A DNA stretch of 57,483 nucleotides from assembly GCA_035527275.1 (NCBI GenBank), contig DATLBA010000059.1:1-57483 (forward strand). Reading direction: 5' to 3'. Within the stretch, counting starts at the first letter, position 1. Each line of letters opens with the position of its first letter. Shown piece after piece: positions 44,540 through 52,608 of the stretch. The notes under the pieces are model-generated. The model saw only the letters and a list, made by a program, of their open reading frames with translations, did no database searches and was not told the origin of the DNA. The position numbers and the translations under genes were made by a program. Origin of the DNA: DATLBA01 sp035527275. GTDB lineage: Bacteria; Planctomycetota; Phycisphaerae; FEN-1346.

Positions 44540-45145
44540 ATGGACGCCTACACCGAATCTATGGAGCGGCTCATCGAGGAACTGGGAAAACTTCCCGGCA
44601 TCGGTCGCCGCACCGCTGAACGCCTCGCCTTCCATCTCCTCGGCGCCGAAAAGGATGAGGCGAAGGCCCTGGCCGACGCCATCCGCGACGTCAAGACGCG
44701 CGTCGGCCGCTGCGCCGAGTGCGGCGCCTTGGCCGAGGGAGAGCGATGCAACATCTGCGCCAGCCCCCGCCGCGACAGCTCCCGTATCTGCGTCGTCGAA
44801 AAACCCAGCGACGTCATCCGCCTTGAAGCAACCGGCGGGTACAACGGCTTGTATCACGTCCTCGGCGGCCTCCTGGCACCCATGGACGGCCAGGGACCCG
44901 AACGCCTCGACGTTGAAGCCCTTTGCCGACGCGCATCGAGCGGCGACGTCGAAGAGGTCATCCTCGCCCTCTCGCCGACGGCCGAAGGCGACGGCACCGC
45001 GCTCTGGGTCACCGAACAACTGAAAGGGACATCCGTACGCGTGACGAGGCTTGCGCGCGGCCTGCCGACCGGCGCCGGCCTCGATTACGCCAACACCGGG
45101 CAACTCAGCGACGCCCTGCGCGGCCGGCGCGACATGGAATCCTGA
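44540..45145 (+). CDS. recR: Recombination mediator RecR
   Basis: 201 residues: helix-hairpin-helix KLPGIGRRTAERLAFHLL, zinc finger CAECGALAEGERCNIC, Toprim domain from ICVVEKPSDVIRLEATGGYNG..., and Walker-B-like C-terminal motif RLARGLPTGAGLDYAN. With RecO or RecF it loads RecA on gapped DNA. Starts 17 bp after ybaB and ends 1 bp before the rpoN ATG. Confidence 0.96.
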   Translation: MDAYTESMERLIEELGKLPGIGRRTAERLAFHLLGAEKDEAKALADAIRDVKTRVGRCAECGALAEGERCNICASPRRDSSRICVVEKPSDVIRLEATGGYNGLYHVLGGLLAPMDGQGPERLDVEALCRRASSGDVEEVILALSPTAEGDGTALWVTEQLKGTSVRVTRLARGLPTGAGLDYANTGQLSDALRGRRDMES

Positions 45146-45146
45146 C

Positions 45147-46652
45147 ATGCGGTTCGACATGAACCTCCGACAACGCCTCGAACAGCGGATGGTCCTGGCT
45201 CCCCGGATGATCCAGGCCATGGAGATCCTCCAACTGCCGCTCATGGCCCTCCAGGAGCGGATCGACCAGGAACTCATCACCAATCCCGTCCTCGAAATCC
45301 GCCAGACCGCCCCCGAGAACCCGGCGGACGAAACCGCCGAAGAAACCCCCGCCTCCATCGCCGAAACCGAACGCGAACTTGTCATCCGCGACGACGGCGG
45401 CAACCAGGAAGACTTCGAACGCCTCGGCAACCTTGTGGACCGCTGGGACACCTACTTCGAGGAGGCCGCCGCCTGGCAACGGCCCCGCGTCGCCGCCGGC
45501 GAACCCGACCCGAAAACCGAAGCCATCCAGAACGCCCCCGACCGCGGCGCCACCCTCCAGGACGTGATGCTCGCCGATTGGCACCTGGAAGACGCGCCCC
45601 CGCGCGCCCTCGAACTCGGCGAACTCGTGATCCGCAACCTCGACGATGATGGGTACCTGCGCATCGCGCTCGAGGAACTCGCCCGCGAGGCCGAACCCCC
45701 CGCGTCGGTCGAGGAAATGGAAGACGTCCTGGCCCGCGTTCAACGCGTCGGCCCGATCGGCGTCGGCGCACGCACCCTCCAAGAATGCCTTCTCCTGCAA
45801 CTGGCGACCGACCCGTTGTTCGGCGACGGACCCGGCGCCCTTCCCGACGACGCCCTCGAGGTCCGGCTCATCCGCGACCACCTGCACGACATCGAAGCCA
45901 ACCGCTACCCCCAGATGGCCAAGGCGCTGGGTGTCGAGATCGAGGACATCAAGGCCGCCGTCGAAACCATTCGCCACCTCAACCCCCGGCCCGGCGCCGC
46001 CGTCAGCCCCCGCCGCACGCCGACCATTGTTCTCGACGCGCGCATCGAGTGGGACGATGAACTCGGCGAGTGGCGCATCACGGTGGAAAAGCGCGGCACA
46101 CCCGAACTCTACATCAGCCGCGCCTATCGCCGCCTCGTCAAACGCCGCGACCTCGACGACAAAACACGCCGGTTCGTCGCCCGAAACATCCGCTCCGCCC
46201 GATGGCTCATCGACGCCATCGAGCAGCGCGGCGACACACTCCAGCGTGTCGTCGAGTCCATCGTCAAGTTCCAGCGGCCGTTCTTCGACGACGGGCCCGC
46301 TCATCTCCACCCCCTGAAGATGCAGGAGGTCGCCGACGACGTCCGCCGGCACGTCGCCACCATCTCCCGCGCCGTCGCCGACAAATACGCCGACACGCCG
46401 TGGGGCATCTACGCGCTGCGCAACTTCTTCACCGGCGGGACACAAACCGCGCAGGGTGAAGAGGTTTCCTGGGACCAGGTCCGCCTCCGCCTCAAACAAA
46501 TCGTTGAGGAAGAGGACAAACGCAAGCCGCTCTCCGACGAGGCTCTGGCCGGACGCCTCCGCGCCGAGGGCATCGACGTCGCCCGCCGCACCGTCGCCAA
46601 GTACCGCGAGGAACTCGACATCCCCTCCTCCCGCCGCCGCCGGGAGTACTAA
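45147..46652 (+). CDS. rpoN: RNA polymerase sigma-54 factor
   Basis: 501 residues. Region I Gln/Leu-rich activator-contact segment (LRQRLEQRMVLAPRMIQAME), acidic region II, core-binding domain, and C-terminal RpoN box ARRTVAKYRE that reads the -24 element. It needs an AAA+ activator, none of which is in this window. A textbook sigma-54 promoter is at 55551-55566. Its placement one base after recR suggests translational coupling, an uncommon setting for rpoN. Confidence 0.97.
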   Translation: MRFDMNLRQRLEQRMVLAPRMIQAMEILQLPLMALQERIDQELITNPVLEIRQTAPENPADETAEETPASIAETERELVIRDDGGNQEDFERLGNLVDRWDTYFEEAAAWQRPRVAAGEPDPKTEAIQNAPDRGATLQDVMLADWHLEDAPPRALELGELVIRNLDDDGYLRIALEELAREAEPPASVEEMEDVLARVQRVGPIGVGARTLQECLLLQLATDPLFGDGPGALPDDALEVRLIRDHLHDIEANRYPQMAKALGVEIEDIKAAVETIRHLNPRPGAAVSPRRTPTIVLDARIEWDDELGEWRITVEKRGTPELYISRAYRRLVKRRDLDDKTRRFVARNIRSARWLIDAIEQRGDTLQRVVESIVKFQRPFFDDGPAHLHPLKMQEVADDVRRHVATISRAVADKYADTPWGIYALRNFFTGGTQTAQGEEVSWDQVRLRLKQIVEEEDKRKPLSDEALAGRLRAEGIDVARRTVAKYREELDIPSSRRRREY

Positions 46653-46776
46653 ACGCCGTGCGCCGCCACCGCGCCCATTTGACAGGTGTGACTCTTTTTG
46701 ATGGGGGATAGCGCGGTCGGCGCCCGTCGCTGAACCTGGAGGAGAATGCGCCGACTTGCTCGGCAACAGTTACGCG

Positions 46777-47526
46777 CTACGCGCCTATGTGGGCGGCTTC
46801 GGGTTCCGGCTGGCCGCGGATCAGGCAGCGGCCGACGTAGGCGCGGCCGATTTCGGCCAGCGCTCCCATCGTCGGCCAATCGTGAGGCGGGACCTCGCGA
46901 AGCGACGGGTCCAGGGCGTTCGCCGGCTCGAACCGCTGGAGCACCCATCGCGAGGCGCCCGCGATCCGCGCTCCGATGTCGTGGATCTCCTGTTCCCCGA
47001 TGAAGGTCGGACAGGCGGTCGTCCGGAACTCATGCTCAATCTTTGATGCCATGAGCAGGCGGATCGAGCAGTCCAGCGCGTCGAGGTCCACCGGCCTGCC
47101 GCACGCGGCGTAGTAGCGCTCGTCGAGAGGGGCTTTCAAGTCCATCGCCACGGCGTCGACGAGATTCGCTTCGAGCAACTGGGCCAGGCGGTCCGGCCGC
47201 GTGCCGTTCGTGTCCAGTTTGACCTCGAGACCGGCGCGGCGGAACTCGGCGCACAGCATGGCCAGGCCGGGCCAGAGGGTCGGCTCGCCGCCGCAAATCA
47301 CCACCCCGTCAATCCAATCGCCGCGCGACTCGATGTGTTCGAGAATCGCCTCCAGGGGAATCGTCTCCGGTGGGTCCCCGAGGAGAAAGCCGGAGTGGCA
47401 GAACGGACATCTGAGGTTGCATCGCGGCAAAAAGACAATGGTCGCGAGCCGACCCGGCCAGTCAATCAGCGTGGTCGGGTGGTACCCGACAATTGGCGGG
47501 ACCGACGTTGCTGCATCCGCTGTCAC
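46777..47526 (-). CDS. nrdG: Anaerobic ribonucleotide reductase activating protein
   Basis: Radical-SAM enzyme of 249 residues that installs the glycyl radical on NrdD. The cluster motif is CNLRCPFC (CxxxCxxC), followed by GGEPTLW. GTG 47526 overlaps the stop of the redoxin gene as GTGA, fixing the start. Last gene of the nrdR-nrdD-cupin-redoxin-nrdG run. It resembles the family that also activates pyruvate formate-lyase, but the context with nrdD settles the assignment. Confidence 0.92.
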   Translation of the reverse strand: MTADAATSVPPIVGYHPTTLIDWPGRLATIVFLPRCNLRCPFCHSGFLLGDPPETIPLEAILEHIESRGDWIDGVVICGGEPTLWPGLAMLCAEFRRAGLEVKLDTNGTRPDRLAQLLEANLVDAVAMDLKAPLDERYYAACGRPVDLDALDCSIRLLMASKIEHEFRTTACPTFIGEQEIHDIGARIAGASRWVLQRFEPANALDPSLREVPPHDWPTMGALAEIGRAYVGRCLIRGQPEPEAAHIGA

Positions 47527-47816
47527 GGCGCACTCGCGGGCGGAACTTTGGCCAGGAATGCCTTGATTTCGGCGGCCGGTGGGATGCGTGCGTCCCAGCG
47601 TGCGATCGGCTCGCCGTTCTCGGACCGGAGGATAGTGGTCGGCACCTCGTGGACGTCGTGGAACGCCCCATCCGCCATGCCCTGGACCGTGTCCACGTTG
47701 ACAAACGACAGGCCGACCTGGCCGGCCATTTCGGCCCTCTGAATCAGATGGGCCAACTTGTCCTTCGTGCTCGCGCACTTCGCACACTGGGCCTTGCCGT
47801 ACACTTCGAACTCCAT
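47523..47816 (-). CDS. Thioredoxin/glutaredoxin-like protein (CAKC)
   Basis: 97 residues. MEFEVYGKAQCAKCASTKDKL gives a redox CxxC at the start of helix 1, and VPTTILRSENGE supplies the cis-Pro of thioredoxin folds. Only this CxxC is present. Set between nrdD and nrdG, it is a candidate electron donor to NrdD: some class III reductases take electrons from a redoxin rather than formate. GAGGA precedes the ATG at 47816. Confidence 0.8.
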   Translation of the reverse strand: MEFEVYGKAQCAKCASTKDKLAHLIQRAEMAGQVGLSFVNVDTVQGMADGAFHDVHEVPTTILRSENGEPIARWDARIPPAAEIKAFLAKVPPASAP

Positions 47817-47878
47817 GGTTTTCCTCGTCTGGTCTCGCTGGATACCCGTTTCCATACCACAGCCGGCCGCTGCACGCA

Positions 47879-48217
47879 TCACACGTTCACCTTGTCCGAA
47901 GGGTTGTAGGGGGACTTGATGAAGACGGTCTTCAGAGGCGCGTCCGAGTCGTTGAGGATGTTGTGGACCTCTCCGGGCTCGATCCGAAAGGCCATGCCCA
48001 CTTCGATAGGGTGCTCGACGTCGTTCAGGACGAGGCGCCCTCCCTTGCCCTCGACAAAGTAGAAGGCTTCCTCGACCTCGTTGTGCTTGTGGCGTCCGAG
48101 TTCCTCGCCGGGAGCGAACAGGATTACCCCCCAATCGATCCGCGGTCCGCGGAAGAGATATTTCACGCCGCTTGTGCCGCCGCGATACGCCTGGTCCTGT
48201 TCTCGGACGACTTCCAT
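47879..48217 (-). CDS. Small cupin-domain protein
   Basis: 112 residues forming a single cupin barrel: GRHKHNEVEEAFYFVEGKG (motif 1 with two His and Glu) and FRIEPGEVHNILNDSD (motif 2 His). A metal site of the usual His/His/Glu/His type is therefore possible. GAGG precedes the ATG. Located between nrdD and the redoxin gene; its role with ribonucleotide reductase is unknown and may be regulatory or protective. Confidence 0.8.
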   Translation of the reverse strand: MEVVREQDQAYRGGTSGVKYLFRGPRIDWGVILFAPGEELGRHKHNEVEEAFYFVEGKGGRLVLNDVEHPIEVGMAFRIEPGEVHNILNDSDAPLKTVFIKSPYNPSDKVNV

Positions 48218-48296
48218 AGCCCTGCCTCTTCGCCGCCGGCGGCTTTGGCCGGGGGTGCAAGAAAAACGACGGGGAGCCGGGACGGCGAGAGTTCGG

Positions 48297-50852
48297 TTAT
48301 CTCCCCGGCTCCTCCGTCAACAAGGGGGTCTCTGTTACCCTGCCCAGCCCCTCGGCCCCGTTGGCCGAGGGCGCGCCCGCCTTATCCCGCGGCGGTGCCC
48401 AGTTCGGCCGCCCGGACGGTGGGGCCAACCCGGCCACCGAGTAATTGCCGCGGCGGCGGTCCTTCAGTTCGCCCAGTTTCGACTTATTCCAGTTTGAGAT
48501 GCGGCTGAAGTAGCCGACGATCCGCGTCACGCCATACACCTCCGTCGAACCGCAGTAGTCACAGAACTCCTGGAGTCGCGGGGTCCACTTGTGGCAGTCC
48601 TGACAGACGGTGAATTCGGGGCTGATGGTCAGTTGGGCCGCAGGCGTCTTCTCGTAGGTCCGCTCCACAAGGGCCATGATGCTTGCGGTCGGCGGCCGCT
48701 CCTCCCCGACGAACGCGTGGATGATCGCGCCGGATTCGATCATGTTGTGGAACTTGGCTTGTTTCTGAATCCGGGTCAGCAAGTCCACCGGCGCGTCGGC
48801 CCGCAGGTGAATCGAGTTGGTGTAGTAGTATTCGTCGGCGTCGAAATTGCCCTTGACGAGTTCGCGGGCCTGGGGCCAATCGCGGATGTCCACCTTGGCC
48901 AGACGCCGCGTTGCGCTCTCGGCCGGCGATTCTTCCAGACTCACCTTCAGGCCGTACTTGCGCGAATATTCCCTGGCCCGCATGGACATCGAGGAGACCA
49001 CAAACAGGCCGCGCCTCAGCGCCTCGTCGCTCTCGTGCAACTCCTGGCCCATCATGTGCTGGATGCACTCGTTCAGGCCGATGAGCCCGACGATGTAGAT
49101 GGCTTGGTCGAGGTCCACGTAAGGCCGGCCGTCCCTGGCCGTCTTGCCGATTTCCCAGAGCGGCATGTTGGGACCGGCCATCATGGCGAGGATGAATTCG
49201 CGCTTCTGGTGGTGGGCCTTCATGGCGATGTCCATCGCCTCGTTGATTTCCTTGATGAGGCCCTCCCAGTTGCCGGGCCCAGCCCGGTAGGCGGCCTGGG
49301 GCAGATTAATCGTCACGTTCTGGAACCCGCAGAACCGCATGCTCTCCGGATGGCGGATCATCAAATCGTCTTCGATGGTGGTCCGCAGGCGGCAGCAGGC
49401 GCTGAGGGTCACCTCGTCGCGGTCGAAAACGAAATATGGGACGCCGTTCTCCGACGCGATTTGGCACGCGTACTCCAAGAGGGCCCGCTGCGCCGGATCG
49501 CGGAACGTCTCCGCGTTGATATGAAAATCACACTTCGGAAACACGAACAGGTGGCCGTCGCGGTCGCCGGCGCGCCAGACGTCGAGCATGGCGCGGCAGA
49601 AGCGCTGGGCGGCCCCCTCGTAGTCGCCATACGTCCGACCCGTGTATTTTCCACCGGCCCCGATGGCCGGCACGTCGCGCAAGTATCCCGGCACGCCCGC
49701 GTGGACGTTGAAATCGAGGAACAGCGTCTGGCCGCCGCGGCTGAACGCCGACTGCGAGCACGAGAAGATCAGATGCTGGGCCTCCTGCCGCATCTCGCCC
49801 TCGCTCATGTGCTCCATGTACGGGGCATACATGATGTTGACATACGCGACACCCAGGGCTCCCGCGTAGTAGGCCTGCATCGAGGCAAGAAACGTGTTCA
49901 AATGGCCCGTCAGCGTCCGCGCGTGGCGGGCCGGAGCGCTCTTCGTGTCCAGGTTCCGCAGGTCCAGCCCGTACTTTTTCAGATATTCCAGGCTGTGGCT
50001 CGAGCAGTAGACGCGCGTCGGATAGCCGAGGTCGTGGACGTGGACGCGGCCGGTCAGATGGGCCTCGGCCACCTCCCGCGAGAAGATTTCGCTCAGGGCA
50101 AACTGTTTCAGGACCGTTTCGGCGATTGAGAGGTTAATCGCCTCGGGATTGTTCTCCGTGATGTTCGAGTTTTCCTGGCTCTTCGAGTAGATGAGGCGTT
50201 CGAGGTCGTATCGCGGCACGCCGATGACCTTTTGCCGCTCCAGCCGGCCCGTCAGCCCCCGCTCGAACAACTCGTTGTCCACGAGTTCGCGTATCAGGCC
50301 GGTCGAGATTCGCGTCAGGCCCGAGGCCAGGACCTTCTGTTCGACCGCCCCGGCGACCTTGCGGGCCGTCGCCGCGTCCAGGCCGGCTTCCTTCTCGAGG
50401 GCCTCGGCGATGCGGCTCTTGTCCCACGGCAGAAGGGCGTCCTTGGCGCCGGCGTCCACGAGGAGGGCAAGGTCGGTCGTGTCGCTCCCCGTCCCGGCAA
50501 CCGCCTTGCGGACCTTCGTCCGATGGCGCGCTTGTGCGCGACGGTCGCGATACAGGATGTATGCCTTGGCGGTCTTTGCGTGGCCGGTTTCAATCAGCAC
50601 CTTTTCGACCATGTCCTGAATGTCTTCGATTCCGGGCGCGTCGCCTTCGTAATGGCCGTTGAGGTAATCCGTGACGGCGGCGGCGAGTTCTTCGGCGATG
50701 AAGCGGTCTTCTCCGCCGACCGCCAGGGCCGCCTTGAAGATGGCGTCCGCGATCTTCTTTCGGTCGAACGGCACAAGTTGCCCGTCGCGTTTGCGAATGT
50801 GAGTGGTCCGGCGCGCCATGTTTTCGTTTCGGTTCCGACTTGCTGACGGCAT
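48297..50852 (-). CDS. nrdD: Anaerobic (class III) ribonucleoside-triphosphate reductase
   Basis: 851 residues. N-terminal ATP-cone (IRKRDGQLVPFDRKKIADAI) and a second cone-like segment (WDKSRIAEALEKEAGLDAATA...) suggest tandem allosteric domains. Active-site region SACCRLRTTIED, C-terminal zinc site CQDC...CDYC, and the glycyl-radical segment RIVGYFSRI follow. A ~40-residue Pro/Gly-rich extension trails the domain. Makes dNTPs without oxygen using a radical put on by NrdG. The ATG at 50852 has GGAGG 11 nt upstream; 50819 is an alternative. Confidence 0.94.
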   Translation of the reverse strand: MPSASRNRNENMARRTTHIRKRDGQLVPFDRKKIADAIFKAALAVGGEDRFIAEELAAAVTDYLNGHYEGDAPGIEDIQDMVEKVLIETGHAKTAKAYILYRDRRAQARHRTKVRKAVAGTGSDTTDLALLVDAGAKDALLPWDKSRIAEALEKEAGLDAATARKVAGAVEQKVLASGLTRISTGLIRELVDNELFERGLTGRLERQKVIGVPRYDLERLIYSKSQENSNITENNPEAINLSIAETVLKQFALSEIFSREVAEAHLTGRVHVHDLGYPTRVYCSSHSLEYLKKYGLDLRNLDTKSAPARHARTLTGHLNTFLASMQAYYAGALGVAYVNIMYAPYMEHMSEGEMRQEAQHLIFSCSQSAFSRGGQTLFLDFNVHAGVPGYLRDVPAIGAGGKYTGRTYGDYEGAAQRFCRAMLDVWRAGDRDGHLFVFPKCDFHINAETFRDPAQRALLEYACQIASENGVPYFVFDRDEVTLSACCRLRTTIEDDLMIRHPESMRFCGFQNVTINLPQAAYRAGPGNWEGLIKEINEAMDIAMKAHHQKREFILAMMAGPNMPLWEIGKTARDGRPYVDLDQAIYIVGLIGLNECIQHMMGQELHESDEALRRGLFVVSSMSMRAREYSRKYGLKVSLEESPAESATRRLAKVDIRDWPQARELVKGNFDADEYYYTNSIHLRADAPVDLLTRIQKQAKFHNMIESGAIIHAFVGEERPPTASIMALVERTYEKTPAAQLTISPEFTVCQDCHKWTPRLQEFCDYCGSTEVYGVTRIVGYFSRISNWNKSKLGELKDRRRGNYSVAGLAPPSGRPNWAPPRDKAGAPSANGAEGLGRVTETPLLTEEPGR

Positions 50853-50903
50853 AAGCCCTTCGTCCTCCTTGCTATGCGGACACGACCACCGAGTCTGATT
50901 GGT

Positions 50904-50930
50904 GGGGGGCGGCCCTCCTGGCCGCCCCCC
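50904..50930. terminator. Strong hairpin between nrdR and nrdD
   Basis: An 11-bp G/C stem (50904-50914 with 50920-50930, CTCCT loop). No T tract follows on the minus strand, so it may be an attenuator or processing site separating nrdR from the nrdD genes. Confidence 0.45.
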
Positions 50931-50968
50931 CCACGCCCTCGCGGCGTGAACCCAGGGCGGGCCGGCCG

Positions 50969-51499
50969 TCAGTCGCCGCCGGCCGGCCGCCCACCTCCTT
51001 CCGCGCGATCCTTCACACCTTCAGGCGGAGGCGTCCCTCCCCGCCCCCGCTTCTTGGTCAGCATCGGCTGGACTTCCTGGACGAACTCGCTGACGTCTTT
51101 AAAATTGCGATAGACGCTGGCGAACCGCACGTAAGCCACCTGATCCTCCCGGCGCAGTTTCTCCATGACGAGGTCGCCGATGGCGCGGCTCGGAATCTCC
51201 ACGTCATAGGAGGCGGTCAACTTGTCTTCGAGTTCCTGGAGGATCGCGTCGAGCCGCTCCGTCGGAACGGGACGCTTGTGCAGGGCCAGAACCAGGCCCC
51301 GCCGAATCTTCTTGCGGTCGTAGGCTTCGCGCGACCCGTCTTTCTTGATAACCCGCAGGCGCACTTCGCGCTCGGCTCTTTCATAGGTGGTGTAACGCTT
51401 GCCGCAGGCTAAACATTCCCGCCGGCGACGAATCGCCGAACCGCTGGCGCGCGAGTCCACCACGCGGTCTTTATCTTCCTGGCAGAAGGGACACTGCAT
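50969..51499 (-). CDS. nrdR: Transcriptional repressor NrdR
   Basis: 176 residues: zinc ribbon CPFCQEDKDRVVDSRAS...CLACGKRYTTYERAE and an ATP-cone (VIKKDGSREAYDRKKIRRGL) that senses dATP/ATP. Longer than the usual ~150 by a Gly/Pro-rich tail (GRGGTPPPEGVKDRAEGGG). It represses ribonucleotide reductase genes by binding paired NrdR boxes; candidates lie upstream at 51588-51603 and 51797-51812. Confidence 0.95.
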   Translation of the reverse strand: MQCPFCQEDKDRVVDSRASGSAIRRRRECLACGKRYTTYERAEREVRLRVIKKDGSREAYDRKKIRRGLVLALHKRPVPTERLDAILQELEDKLTASYDVEIPSRAIGDLVMEKLRREDQVAYVRFASVYRNFKDVSEFVQEVQPMLTKKRGRGGTPPPEGVKDRAEGGGRPAGGD

Positions 51500-51587
51500 C
51501 GCCAGCCGTTCCTTACGACACCACCACCATCGACATGCGCTTCGGAAGGGCCATCGAATCGCCCACGGCCCAGCCCTCTCCTCTTAT

Positions 51588-51603
51588 ATACAACATGTTG
51601 GGC
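51588..51603. promoter_or_regulatory. NrdR-box-like palindrome, nrdR-proximal
   Basis: ATACAACATGTTGGGC matches about 10 of 16 positions of the NrdR consensus (acaCWATATATWGtgt-like). It overlaps a TATATA (51585-51590 as read on the minus strand) that may be the nrdR -10, so binding here could repress nrdR. Confidence 0.45.
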
Positions 51604-51796
51604 TTTCCGCCCACTTAAAAATGTCGGCAATTTCGGCCGACCAAGTTGAGAAAAAACGCGAACGTGCAACCGCCGACTACCTCATGTCGCTGGACCCTCT
51701 GTATAGCAACCCACCATCTTGGGGTCAACCTTTTTTTGGCAACTCCATGACAGAGGGGCCGATCTCACGGGGGCCTGAAACGCGCAAAGCCTGTAA

Positions 51797-51812
51797 ACAC
51801 AACATGTTGTGG
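51797..51812. promoter_or_regulatory. NrdR-box-like palindrome, distal
   Basis: ACACAACATGTTGTGG matches about 13 of 16 positions of the NrdR consensus. It lies 209 bp from the proximal copy, more than the usual ~30 bp spacing. Confidence 0.45.
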
Positions 51813-52036
51813 AAATCGGAAAAATTCTTTCCACTGCAAAAAAATTTTTTCCACCCCAATCAACCAGTCGCGCCACAGCCCCCTACAGACAGGGCCCAAG
51901 CGCGCCACAGGCCCCGTCTATAGTAGGCCTCCTGGACACCCGCCCCGGGGCGACGGGGACCTTGGTGAAGGAAGGGGGGTGGCCGCAGAACTTCTCGGCC
52001 AGGCGGATTCAACCGAAACACATCAACGCGTGAATA

Positions 52037-52492
52037 TCATTTTCCGACCTGCTCGAACACCTCCAGGCGCACGCCGCCGGCCCGAAGCAACTCCTTGCCG
52101 AGATCATCCGGATAGTCTTCGCGGCAAACGATGCGCTTGACGCCCGCGTTGATGGTCATCTTCGCGCACAGCGAACACGGACGATGGGTCGTATAAAGCG
52201 TGGCGCCGGCGATCCGCGCGCCGTACTTGGCCGCCTGGATGATGGCGTTCTGTTCGGCGTGCAGGCCGCGGCAAAGTTCGTGACGCTCGCCCGACGGAAC
52301 CGCCATCTGCTCCCGCAGGCACCCCGTCTCCTCGCAGTGGGGCACGCCGCTCGGCGCACCGTTGTAGCCGGTCGCCAGGATGCGTCGGTCCACGACGAGG
52401 ATTGCCCCGACCTGTCGCCTGAGGCACGTCGATCGACGCGCCACCTCCTCGGCGACCGCCATGAAATACTCGTCCCAACTGGGTCGGCTCAT
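52037..52492 (-). CDS. dCMP deaminase (ComE/ComEB type)
   Basis: 151 residues. Zinc-dependent cytidine-deaminase fold with HAEQNAI (His, catalytic Glu) and PCSLCAKM (two Cys). The GCLREQM...GERHELCRGLHAEQ insertion is characteristic of dCMP deaminases, which feed dUMP to thymidylate synthesis. ATG at 52492 has no clear ribosome site. It lies downstream of the MinD-like gene on the same strand and may be in that transcript. Confidence 0.9.
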   Translation of the reverse strand: MSRPSWDEYFMAVAEEVARRSTCLRRQVGAILVVDRRILATGYNGAPSGVPHCEETGCLREQMAVPSGERHELCRGLHAEQNAIIQAAKYGARIAGATLYTTHRPCSLCAKMTINAGVKRIVCREDYPDDLGKELLRAGGVRLEVFEQVGK

Positions 52493-52608
52493 AGCGGCAT
52501 ACGGTATCGGCGGGGCGGGTGAATGTCAAGCGGACTCGCCGCCCTCCGGAGGGGACAAAGGAAGCGGAAACTCCGACCCTCCAAGGTTCCAAGACCCCGA
52601 CCGCAAAA

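Larger units (their letters stand above)
51500..52036. other. Intergenic region with NrdR-box-like palindromes and A/T tracts
   Basis: No supported gene. Contains palindromes with core ACAACATGTTG (51588-51603, 51797-51812), a run of A and T tracts (51820-51860) with three TTTCCAC-like words, and a direct repeat GCGCCACAGCCCC / GCGCCACAGGCCCC (about 51871, 51901). It separates nrdR from the dCMP deaminase gene. Confidence 0.5.

Noticed and set aside
45105..46766. 553-codon minus-strand frame opposite rpoN
   Set aside because: Asp/Gly/Val-rich shadow of RpoN, without a recognisable domain.
48591..50129. 512-codon plus-strand frame opposite nrdD
   Set aside because: Antisense shadow of a motif-complete NrdD.
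51812..51856. DnaA-box-like cluster suggesting a replication origin
   Set aside because: The words match TTATCCACA poorly, and no dnaA, dnaN or parB is near.
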